Below are positions 1 through 8,400 of a DNA stretch of 12,886 nt, piece after piece. The position numbers and the translations under genes are program-made. How positions within the stretch are numbered: the first letter of the stretch is position 1; each line of letters starts with the position of its first letter. A model generated the notes under the pieces. The model was given only the letters and a program-made list of their open reading frames with translations, was not told the origin of the DNA and searched no databases. The DNA comes from Ignavibacteriales bacterium (GTDB lineage Bacteria > Bacteroidota > Ignavibacteria > T3Sed10-11): positions 1 through 12,886 of the forward strand of contig PWJF01000475.1 of assembly GCA_003560935.1 (NCBI GenBank), in the 5' to 3' direction.

Positions 1-1459
1 CTCCGTTCCATACCTTTCCCGACATTATTGTTTCCCACATTTTCCGATAAAAAGCCGTGTCGTGCTTTCCGGACTTTAATATCCGCGGTGTTTTACCGAT
101 AATTTCGTCCGCGGTATACCCGGTCAAGTTTGTAAATGCCGGATTAATCCATACGATATCGCCGTGTCTGTCTGTTATCATAACTGCATTTGCCGCAGCC
201 TCAAGCGCCGTGCTATGGAGACGCAGTTTATTTTCGATATGTTTGTGTTCAGTTATGTCTTCTCCGATGGATTGATATTCGACAACTTCTCCCTGTGCAT
301 TGAATATAGCCCGGTCGATCCAGCGATGCCAGCGTGTTTCATCGTCCGGGAGTTGAACACGGTGTTCGTATGAAATAACAGGTTTCGCACGGTTAAGCGA
401 CAGAAAATTATTTTTAACTGTCTCACGATCGGGTTCGGGGATAAGTGTCAGGAAACTCTTGCCGAGCAATTCACCTGCGGTTTTCTTAAAGGCATGACAA
501 TAATTACCGTTCACGAACGTGAGCGTGCCGTCGGGAAGAAAGCGGCAGATCATTGTCGGAAGGTCCTCGATGACGCTTCTGAAACGTCGTTCGCTTTCAT
601 ACAGCGCCTCTTCGACCCCGATACGCTCCGTTACATCGCGGGCGTTGATAACAATCCCCCGTATATATTCATCATCGATAAGGTTGCTGCTAATGCCTTC
701 GATATGTGAGAACGATCCGTCGGATCTTCTGAAGCGGCAGCGGAAGAATATATTGTGCCGTTTATCGTCGATAAGTTTTTTAAAATGCTTCTGCAAATCG
801 ACGCTGTCGTTGGGATGCAGATACATAAAAATATCGGTATTCGTTATATCGGCAGGTGAATAGCCGAGTATACGTTCGACTGACGGGCTTGTATAGCGGA
901 TAACACTTTCCCCGGTCAGTACGAATATGATATCGTTTGAGTTCTGTACAAGAGAACGAAACCGCTTTTCGCTTTCTTGAACGCGCAATTCGCTCAGCTT
1001 TCGTTCGGTTGTATCTCTTCCCAGAATAGCGACGCCGTAAACCGAGCCGTCGGATGATTCCATAGGATTAAACACGAATTCATAGAATTGTGCCGTACCG
1101 TCTACAATCATTTCGTGTTCGGCTGAGAAATTCTCACCGCGGAAGGCAAGCTCAATAAATCCGCTCCAGAGCGGCTGCGATTCGACGGGTGTGTACCGGA
1201 TAAAGTTATCACCGGGTTCGAGGTCCATACCGTATGCATTCCGGATGAGTTTTTTAAATGCGCTGTTCTGGGTTTGGATATTGTAGTTCCTGTCAACCGA
1301 CCACAACGGTTCCTGAATATTATCGAGAAGTAATGTAATTTTTTCATCGTTGCTTTTGCCGGTGTCGTTCTGCCGGAGTTCTTGCAGCTCATCAATTTTC
1401 CGGCGCAGCAACTCGATCTCTTGAATTAATTCATCTTTCGAAAGTGCCTGGTAATCCAT
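1..1459 (-). CDS. Multi-PAS sensor protein, partial (C-terminal part lies beyond the left edge)
   Basis: I translated the minus strand by hand from the ATG at 1459. It stays open for 486 codons to the window edge, with no stop. The N terminus (residues about 7-30) is a charged, leucine-rich probable coiled coil. Four PAS domains follow: about 33-152 (ends G-R-D-T-T-E-R), 165-278 (ends A-R-D-V-T-E-R), 291-405 (ends G-E-D-I-T-E) and 412 to the edge. No signal peptide or membrane segment is visible, so the protein is probably cytoplasmic. The fourth PAS closely matches the last PAS of the kinase at 9493-12333, including L-K-S-G-K-H-D and W-E-T-I-x-S-G-x-V-W. In that kinase this PAS directly precedes HisKA, so this gene probably also encodes a histidine kinase, but its catalytic part is not in the window. 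It is transcribed away from the protease gene. The start is supported by AGGAG 7 bases upstream. Confidence 0.9.
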   Translation of the reverse strand, partial: MDYQALSKDELIQEIELLRRKIDELQELRQNDTGKSNDEKITLLLDNIQEPLWSVDRNYNIQTQNSAFKKLIRNAYGMDLEPGDNFIRYTPVESQPLWSGFIELAFRGENFSAEHEMIVDGTAQFYEFVFNPMESSDGSVYGVAILGRDTTERKLSELRVQESEKRFRSLVQNSNDIIFVLTGESVIRYTSPSVERILGYSPADITNTDIFMYLHPNDSVDLQKHFKKLIDDKRHNIFFRCRFRRSDGSFSHIEGISSNLIDDEYIRGIVINARDVTERIGVEEALYESERRFRSVIEDLPTMICRFLPDGTLTFVNGNYCHAFKKTAGELLGKSFLTLIPEPDRETVKNNFLSLNRAKPVISYEHRVQLPDDETRWHRWIDRAIFNAQGEVVEYQSIGEDITEHKHIENKLRLHSTALEAAANAVMITDRHGDIVWINPAFTNLTGYTADEIIGKTPRILKSGKHDTAFYRKMWETIMSGKVWNG

Positions 1460-1466
1460 GCCGGAG

Positions 1467-1471
1467 CTCCT
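1467..1471 (-). promoter_or_regulatory. Shine-Dalgarno site of the minus-strand sensor gene
   Basis: Read on the minus strand, AGGAG lies 7 bases before the ATG at 1459. It fixes the start of the sensor gene, and the coiled coil and first PAS domain begin just after it. Confidence 0.75.
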
Positions 1472-1584
1472 GTTTTTAAGCGTTGAGATATTAATCGGAA
1501 GTGGGGGCAGCCGTTTAATATCGCAAACCGATCCGCTTACCGGCTTCAGCAGAAACCGGTGCCGATTTTGCGGGGGAGAATTTC

Positions 1585-1612
1585 ATACTAATTAAGCGAA
1601 AATAGTAATCAA
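1585..1612 (-). promoter_or_regulatory. Candidate sigma70-like promoter for the minus-strand sensor gene
   Basis: On the minus strand, TTGATT (1612-1607) is followed after 16 bases by TAGTAT (1590-1585). The -35 box keeps TTG and the -10 box matches 4 of 6 consensus bases. It would give a leader of roughly 120 bases. This is a consensus match by eye only, and the organism's true promoter consensus is unknown. Confidence 0.3.
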
Positions 1613-1940
1613 TTCGATGAAAGTCAATTGTCCGGCCGCAAATTATCAACGGAGCAGCGTTTGTGCTGAAAATTCGGTAAATGACTTTAAAGTAAGCTAT
1701 TATTACCGGACGACGCTGACCGATCATGAATCGGGTGACGATAGTCTTACTTCAATACAAACCATGCTGTATGTGAAATAGTCGTTTCCCTGTAAAATAG
1801 TCCCGGAGTTGTGAGTGATTAACTTTTTTTGTAGTTTATATAGTACAAAACAATCCGGCACCATATTACCAACCGATTGAGAAGCATTCAGATAACGATT
1901 TTTAAGTATACCTTCCGGCAATATATATCTACCAATACTA

Positions 1941-1947
1941 AAAAGGA
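1941..1947 (+). promoter_or_regulatory. Shine-Dalgarno site that decides the protease start
   Basis: AAAAGGA lies 7 bases before the ATG at 1955. An in-frame ATG at 1877 would add 26 residues, but it would push the signal peptide inside the protein and has no such site before it. The 1955 start is therefore preferred. Confidence 0.7.
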
Positions 1948-1954
1948 ATCGATT

Positions 1955-4900
1955 ATGAGAAAGTATAGTGGTTTTATTTTAATTGCACTGTTAATAGGCG
2001 TCACATCGGTGATCTTTGCACAGGATGAAGCACGGCTGTTGCGATTCCCGGCAATTCACGGTGATCAAATCGTGTTTACTTATGCCGGCGACCTCTTTAC
2101 CGTTAATGAAACAGGCGGGGTTGCACGCCGGCTCACAAACCATGACGGTTTCAATATGTTTCCACGATTTTCTCCCGACGGAAATTACATCGCGTTCACC
2201 GGTCAATACGACGGCAACACCGAAGTATATTTGATGCCGTCACAGGGAGGAGTACCCGAGCGCTTGACCCACACGGCAACGCTCACCCGCGACGATGTCT
2301 CGGACCGGATGGGACCGAATAATATTGTCATGGGTTGGAAAGATAATGATAAGATACTTTTCAGCTCCCGACGAATAGAATGGAATTCATTCAACGGGCA
2401 ATTGTATCTGGTCTCGAAAGACGGAGGCATGCCCGAGCAATTGCCGCTTATTCGGGGTGGATTTACATCCTATTCTCCCGATAAGAATAAAATTGCATAC
2501 AACCGGGTGTTCAGGGAATTCCGCACCTGGAAGCGTTATCGCGGCGGTCAGGCGGACGATGTATGGATGTATGAATTTGAAACACAGGAGCTGACCAATA
2601 TCACGGATAACCCTGCACAGGATATTATCCCGATGTGGCACGAAGATAAAATCTATTTTATCTCCGACCGGTATGATATTATGAATCTGTTCTCGTACGA
2701 TCTGAACACCGGCGAGACGACACAACATACCGGGTTCACCGACTTCGACATCAAATTTCCCTCACTCGGTGATAATGCAATCGTATTCGAGAACGGCGGT
2801 TACATCTACCGCTTTGATATACTGACTCAATCGTATCAACGGGTGCCGGTATATATTAACGAAGACTTTGCAATAGGGCGCGGCGGGTTGAAGAGTGTGA
2901 GCAATAATATTACGACCCATGATATAGCGCCCGACGGCAACAGGGCATTGTTCGGTGCGAGGGGCGATCTGTTTACCGTACCCGCGAAACACGGCAACAC
3001 ACGCAATCTTACCGGTACGCCGGGTATTCACGAGCGCAATCCGCAGTGGTCACCCGACGGCAGAACAATCGCATTCATTTCGGATAAATCCGGCGAGGAT
3101 GAAATTTACATTATGCCTCAGGACGGCAGCGGAGAACCGACGCAGCTTACCACCAACGGCGACACCTATAAGTATGCGTTGCTCTGGTCGCCGGATGGAA
3201 GCAAAATCTTATGGTCGGATAAAAAGCTTCGTCTAAATTACGTGGACGTCACGACAAAAAATGTGACGGTCGTTGACCAGGCGACCGCATGGGAGATCAC
3301 AAGCTATGCATGGTCGCCGGACAGCGAATGGATCGCCTATGCCAAGCCGGAAGAAGAACAACAACATACCATTTATTTATACTCAGTGGATAACAGAACT
3401 TCCCACCCTGTGACCGATGGGTGGTTTGCATCGACACAGCCGTACTTCAGCGAGAACGGTAAGTATCTGTTTTTTGTATCTAACCGAAACTTTTCTCCTG
3501 TATACAGCCACACCGAAGCGAACCATGCCTATGTCGATATGGCGGGAATTTATCTCATAACGCTTGCGAAAGATATTGAATCGCCGTTCAAGCCGTTAAG
3601 CGATGAAGTCAAAGTGAACGATGACCCCACCGGTTCACAACAATCCGGCAGCGGCGGCTCCGGTGTTACGGTGAAAGTAGATATTGATGGTATTAAAGAA
3701 CGGATTGCCGCTCTTCCTATCTCCGGATCGAATTACGGCAACTTGACATCGGTCGGTGATAGACTATACTATCTGCGTAACGGCAGCATGGACGAACAAA
3801 CAAAGCTGCTGATGTATGATCTTGACAAGCGCAGCGAAACCGAACTCGGTACGGTAAACAGCTATCGCATATCTACCGACGGTAAAAAGATGTTGGTAGT
3901 GCAGCAGGGTCAATATGCTATTATCGATCTTCCCGTGACCCCGATATCGATTCAGGAACGGCTTGATCTTTCCGATATGAAGGTCGATCTCGATCGTCAT
4001 GCGGAATGGAGGCAGATTTTCCACGAAAGCTGGCGGCAGATGCGCGACTTTGTGTACGCTCCGAATATGCACGGAATGGATTGGGAAGCGGTACGCGATC
4101 AGTATGAACCGCTTCTGGAGCACGTTAATCACCGGGCGGATTTAACCTATGTGATTGGCGAGATGATAAGCGAGCTGAATGTGGGACACACATACGTTGG
4201 AGGCGGAGATATGCCGCGACCCGATCGCATCCAATTAGGATTGCTCGGCGCGGATATTGTGAAGGATGGCGCATCGGGATATTTCCGGATTAACCGAATC
4301 CTGAGGGGACAGAACTGGGACGCGGGCCGGCGTTCACCGTTAACTGAAATAGGGGTCGATGTCGACGAAGGCGATTATATCATTGCGATTGACGGCAAGC
4401 CGGCAAATGAAATGAATGATATTTATACGGCGCTTATCGATAAAGCCGGTAAGCAGGTGACGCTTCGTGTTAATGCCCAGCCGCGTGAGAGGGGCAGCAG
4501 GGAAACGGTTGTCGTTCCCGTTGACGATGAGCACGAACTGTATTATTATAATTGGGTGCAGGATAACATCGATTATGTAAGTGAACAAACCGATGGACGC
4601 GTCGGATATATTCATATACCCGATATGTTAGTCTCAGGTTTGAATGAGTTCATGCGTAATTATTACCCACAGCTCCGGCGGGAAGGGTTGATTATCGACG
4701 TCCGCAGCAACGGCGGCGGTAACGTATCGCCCCAGATAATCGAACGCTTACGGCGTGAGATTGCAATGTTTATCGTTGCAAGAAATGCGGCGGTCAATAT
4801 TGACCCGAGCGGTATGCATCTCGGGCCGAAGGTGGCTCTTGCAGATGAATTCTCCGCATCCGACGGCGATATTTTTACGTATCGCTTTCAGCATTACGGT

Positions 4901-5212
4901 CTCGGACCTGTCATCGGCAAAACCACGTGGGGAGGTGTTGTAGGTATCCGCGCGACATTACCGCTTCTTGACGGCGGTTTTTTGAACCGCCCGGAATTCT
5001 CCCGCTTTGATATTGAAGGACGGGAGTGGGTGATGGAAGGCGTCGGAGTTGATCCCGATATATTTGTGGACAATCATCCGGGGAAAGAGTACGAAGGTAT
5101 CGATCAGCAACTGGATCGAGCCATCGAGGAGATTCTCAACAAGCTTGAAGAGGATCCTGTTCATATACCCGATCCTCCGCCGTATCCCGATAAAAGTCGG
5201 GAGCAGGAATAA
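1955..5212 (+). CDS. Exported Tricorn-like S41 family protease
   Basis: The 1085-residue product is close to the length of Thermoplasma Tricorn (family S41B). A signal peptide has basic residues 2-3, a hydrophobic core and a likely cut after V-I-F-A (about residue 22). Export to the periplasm or outside is inferred. Beta-propeller repeats with S-P-D-G motifs fill about 25-650, with a Gly/Ser-rich linker near 560-570. A Tricorn-type helical region carries His745 in the motif E-L-N-V-G-H. A PDZ domain spans about 758-860. The S41 core holds N-G-G-G-x-V-S with the presumed nucleophile Ser925, then D-E-F-S-A-S-D-G-D (Glu965) and T-W-G-G-V. Glu965 or Glu1028 could be the acidic partner. The serine that precedes the active-site histidine in Thermoplasma Tricorn is Gly744 here. 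The tail is proline-rich. Tricorn makes short peptides from larger fragments; the bacterial exported substrate is unknown. A hairpin follows the stop. Confidence 0.9.
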   Translation: MRKYSGFILIALLIGVTSVIFAQDEARLLRFPAIHGDQIVFTYAGDLFTVNETGGVARRLTNHDGFNMFPRFSPDGNYIAFTGQYDGNTEVYLMPSQGGVPERLTHTATLTRDDVSDRMGPNNIVMGWKDNDKILFSSRRIEWNSFNGQLYLVSKDGGMPEQLPLIRGGFTSYSPDKNKIAYNRVFREFRTWKRYRGGQADDVWMYEFETQELTNITDNPAQDIIPMWHEDKIYFISDRYDIMNLFSYDLNTGETTQHTGFTDFDIKFPSLGDNAIVFENGGYIYRFDILTQSYQRVPVYINEDFAIGRGGLKSVSNNITTHDIAPDGNRALFGARGDLFTVPAKHGNTRNLTGTPGIHERNPQWSPDGRTIAFISDKSGEDEIYIMPQDGSGEPTQLTTNGDTYKYALLWSPDGSKILWSDKKLRLNYVDVTTKNVTVVDQATAWEITSYAWSPDSEWIAYAKPEEEQQHTIYLYSVDNRTSHPVTDGWFASTQPYFSENGKYLFFVSNRNFSPVYSHTEANHAYVDMAGIYLITLAKDIESPFKPLSDEVKVNDDPTGSQQSGSGGSGVTVKVDIDGIKERIAALPISGSNYGNLTSVGDRLYYLRNGSMDEQTKLLMYDLDKRSETELGTVNSYRISTDGKKMLVVQQGQYAIIDLPVTPISIQERLDLSDMKVDLDRHAEWRQIFHESWRQMRDFVYAPNMHGMDWEAVRDQYEPLLEHVNHRADLTYVIGEMISELNVGHTYVGGGDMPRPDRIQLGLLGADIVKDGASGYFRINRILRGQNWDAGRRSPLTEIGVDVDEGDYIIAIDGKPANEMNDIYTALIDKAGKQVTLRVNAQPRERGSRETVVVPVDDEHELYYYNWVQDNIDYVSEQTDGRVGYIHIPDMLVSGLNEFMRNYYPQLRREGLIIDVRSNGGGNVSPQIIERLRREIAMFIVARNAAVNIDPSGMHLGPKVALADEFSASDGDIFTYRFQHYGLGPVIGKTTWGGVVGIRATLPLLDGGFLNRPEFSRFDIEGREWVMEGVGVDPDIFVDNHPGKEYEGIDQQLDRAIEEILNKLEEDPVHIPDPPPYPDKSREQE

Positions 5213-5220
5213 ATATTTAT

Positions 5221-5262
5221 TTGCACCAGGGTTAACGTATCCATCGGTTAACCCTGGCGCAA
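5221..5262 (+). terminator. Hairpin terminator candidate after the protease gene
   Basis: CCAGGGTTAAC (5226-5236) and GTTAACCCTGG (5247-5257) form a perfect 11-bp stem with a 10-base loop. After one mismatch, TTGC/GCAA extends it by 4 bp. It begins 9 bases after the stop codon. The downstream U-tract is weak (AATTACACATT), so termination may be imperfect or depend on other factors. Confidence 0.6.
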
Positions 5263-5337
5263 TTACACATTCGTCCAGCCCTTCCGATCGGAATCCACCG
5301 GGAACTTCCGTCGAAAAAGTATAACTCCCCATATTAA

Positions 5338-5353
5338 AATATTCTAATATTCT
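5338..5353. repeat. Two tandem copies of AATATTCT
   Basis: Two exact adjacent copies of the 8-mer AATATTCT lie at the upstream edge of the AT-rich gap before the first hybrid kinase gene. They may simply reflect AT-rich promoter DNA. Confidence 0.45.
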
Positions 5354-5402
5354 TGATTATATTATCACTATTCTCTACGTTATATATTGTACACATCATA
5401 CA

Positions 5403-5456
5403 GATTCGTAACAGAATTCATTGATAATAGAAATATTACGATTCGTAATTTGTTAC
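5403..5456. promoter_or_regulatory. Candidate operator: palindrome plus repeated half-sites upstream of the hybrid kinase gene
   Basis: ATTACGA-T-TCGTAAT (5435-5449) is a perfect 15-base palindrome with 7-base arms. Its half-site recurs as part of the 9-base direct repeat GATTCGTAA at 5403-5411 and 5440-5448. GTAACA (5408-5413) and TGTTAC (5451-5456) form an additional outer inverted repeat. The cluster ends 37 bases before the kinase ATG, a usual place for a repressor or activator site. The rest of the 5263-5493 gap is AT-rich, with only weak promoter-like boxes (TTGATT at 5353-5358, TATATT at 5383-5388, not well spaced). No protein is known to bind here. Confidence 0.45.
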
Positions 5457-5493
5457 AACATAGAAAGAACAGGCCGGTTTATTCTATACCTCT

Positions 5494-8400
5494 ATGGTTG
5501 ACGCGAAGCCGCTTTTCGATGACATTCTAAAAAAACTTTCTTCACTGCGTCAGGAGCTGAATAACCTTCATCAGTCTGAACAGCAACGAAAACAGACCGA
5601 AGAGTCGCTCACCCGCCGCAACCGGATGCATACCCTTTTGAATTCCATCCGTGCGAATATAATAAAAAATCGTACCCGTGAAGATTTATACGATAACGTA
5701 TGTGTATCGTTTGTTGAATCCGGATTGGTTCATGTGGCATGGATAGGAGCGATCGATCGTGATTCCGAAGCGGTTAGGCCGGTAACCTCTGCACGGATTG
5801 ACGAAGAACGTTTCGGCGTGCGTATTGAGCGGCTTCCACAAGATATTGGTATTCACGGTACGATAGTTGAGACTGTTGCGGGAGGTAACGTTTTTGTGTC
5901 TAATAATATAGCTTCCGATACACGTCTTGAGGCATTTCATTCCGCCGCCGAACGGCAGCACTACCGGTCATTAGCTGCATTTCCCGTGTCGGAGAACGGA
6001 ACAATCCAGGCTATTTTAATTCTGTTCTCGGCAACAGAAGACTTTTTCTCCGGTGAAGTGGTCGATAATGTACGTCAGGTTTGCCGTGAACTTTCAATCG
6101 GGTTGCAACGGCTGCTCCTTGAGAGTGATATACGCCTGGAAATTGAAACGCTGAAAAATACCACCGCGCATTATCAACAGGTCGCTGATCAGCATTTTAT
6201 CGGTATTGCTGTAATTCAGGGCGGTAAACTAAAATATGCGAACGAAGCAATAGCCGAAACGTTCGGATACAGTGTCGGGGAGATGCTTCAGTGGAAGCCG
6301 AATGAATTTACGAAAATTATTCACCCCGACGATGTTGAGGATGTTACTAAACCGGAACAGCAAAAAGCCCGGGAAATCGACGGAGTTACCTACTATTCAT
6401 ACCGGATTGTAACCGGACAGAATAGGACCCGGCGAATTCACAGGTATTCAAAGACAATATTTTACGCCGGCGAACGTGCACATCTTATTGCGGTTCTCGA
6501 TGATGAAATGATGCCGCAGAAGCAGATTATCGAAACTGAAAAACAACCGGTGCGCCGGGAGGAAGACACCACCGACCGGATCTTATTCGATAACAATCCG
6601 TATCCGCTTCTTTTAATCGATTTTGGTACGTTTGCAATTCTGCAAGCGAACAACGCTGCGATGGGTCTGTACGGGTATTCCGAACAGGAATTTCGGGAAA
6701 TGACTATCCGCGATCTATATCCTGAAGATGAGCTGTCACGATTCCTGGATAATCTGGCCCAGCTTCCGGTAACCCTTCAGATGGAAATCGCGACCAAACA
6801 CAGGATACGGGACGGAACCGATATCGATGTCGAACTCGCAGCGCGATATATCCGTCTTGCGGATAAGACGGTCGTGTTGATGGCTGCCCGGGACGTCACC
6901 AACAAAAAGTGGGCGGAAGAAGTTGTACGCGAGAGCGAGACCAATTACCGGAATATATTTAACTCCATTGGATATATGGTGTTGGTTATCGATCGCGATG
7001 CACGAATTCTCGATATGAATAATGCCGCTGCGATGATGATGCAACAGCAGCGTGAGGAAGTGATCGGGCAGGACTTTGATAGTATTAATGCTAAGGAAAA
7101 AAATACACTTGAAGATTTCCGTAATTATCTCGCACGTGCGTTTGAGATAGGCGAGGAACGTGTCGATTGGTATTTACAAAGACCCGACGGCAGGGTGCTT
7201 CCGGTGGAGATTGTGTTGCACAAGGGCGAGTATTTCGGTCACGATGTTGTCGTCGCAGCGGCCCGGCGCAGCGATCTTGATAAAGAAACAGTTGCGGCAC
7301 CGGATGAGATAAGTACGACGCTTGAATCCGCTCCTTCGGCGATTGCGATTGCGAACAGTGAAGGCGAGTTTACATGGGCTAATCGGGCGTTTGCCGAACT
7401 GATTGATGTCGGTGCCGGTGAATTGATCGGCAGAGAAATTACGTCGCTTCGGGCGGAAGGACGAAGCGAGGAAGCATTTAACCGGATGCTGCAAACGATT
7501 TATAAAGGAAAAGTGTGGTCAGACGAGGTGATTGTCCAAACCGGAAAAGAGAAAGAGACCGAGATCGGTCTGACGGTCACACCTGTAACCTCAAGCACGG
7601 GTATCGTTTCCCGGTTTGTGCTGACTGCGAGAAATGTCGCATGGGAAAAAGAACGCATGCAGCAAATTCTGCAAAAGCGAAAAATGGAGAGTATCGATAC
7701 GATATCGCGAGCGATCGCACATGATTTTAACAATATTCTCGGGATTATTCTCGGCTATGCATCGTTTCTCGAAAAGCGCAAGGAAGATCCGGAGAAATTT
7801 CACGCCGATATCGAGGAAATAAAAAATGCAGTACAGCGCGGCGCAAATCTGATAAAACAGATGCTTGCTTATACCCACCGCAATGATGTATCGTATGATT
7901 CGATCAATGTAAACGAAGTTGTGCAGGATGTTGCCGGTGTGCTCGGAGATAGTTTCCCCGAAACGATAGATATATCTCTTGAACTCGATGAGCGTGTGCC
8001 CGACGTTTCCATGAGTCGTCATCAATTACAACAGATCATAACCGAGCTGTGTGTGAACGCTCGCGATGCTATCGAAGATCCGGAGGCCGCACATCCCGGA
8101 CGCGGTAGAATCATTATCGAGACACACCGGTACGAAGGCAGGAAGCTCCGCGACATGTTTCCTGCGGCGCATGAAAATACGTACGTCGAGATTCGTGTGA
8201 CCGATACCGGCGCCGGAATGGACGAAGATACGAAGAGCAAAGCGTTTGACCCGTTCTTTTCAGCGAAAGAATACGGCAAAGGTAAAGGATTGGGTTTAAC
8301 TTCGGTGTACGGTGTTATCAAATCGTATGATGGTTTTATTCGAATAGAAAGCGAACCCAAACAGGGGACGGTATTTATGATTTACTTACCCGCCGGTAAT

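Larger units (their letters stand above)
1460..1954. other. Divergent intergenic region between the sensor and protease genes
   Basis: This 495-base stretch separates two divergently transcribed genes and must hold both promoters. I see no convincing gene. Two short minus-strand reading frames (1515-1727 and 1724-1921) have no ribosome binding site and no recognisable protein character. The hexamer ATAGTC occurs three times (1741-1746, 1778-1783, 1797-1802), the last two as part of an 8-base direct repeat AAATAGTC spaced 19 bases apart. A T-rich run followed by TATAGT (1839-1844) is a possible -10 box for the protease gene, but no good -35 partner was found. Confidence 0.5.

Noticed and set aside
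57..863. Plus-strand reading frames of 69-114 codons at the left edge
   Set aside because: They lie opposite the continuous 486-codon PAS sensor on the minus strand and have no protein features of their own.
1515..1921. Two overlapping short minus-strand reading frames (1515-1727 and 1724-1921)
   Set aside because: The 4-base overlap looks operon-like, but neither has a Shine-Dalgarno site, a recognisable domain or protein-like composition, and they lie in a region that must contain divergent promoters.
1877..1954. In-frame ATG at 1877 as start of the protease
   Set aside because: It has no good ribosome binding site and would bury the signal peptide; the ATG at 1955 has AAAAGGA at 7 bases and starts directly with a signal peptide.
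4958..5332. Minus-strand frame of 124 codons over the protease 3' end and hairpin
   Set aside because: It is antisense to the S41 core and spans the terminator hairpin; no protein family features.
7591..8025. Minus-strand frame of 144 codons inside the first kinase
   Set aside because: It is antisense to the conserved HisKA region, whose motifs explain the sequence; no start signal or family is visible.
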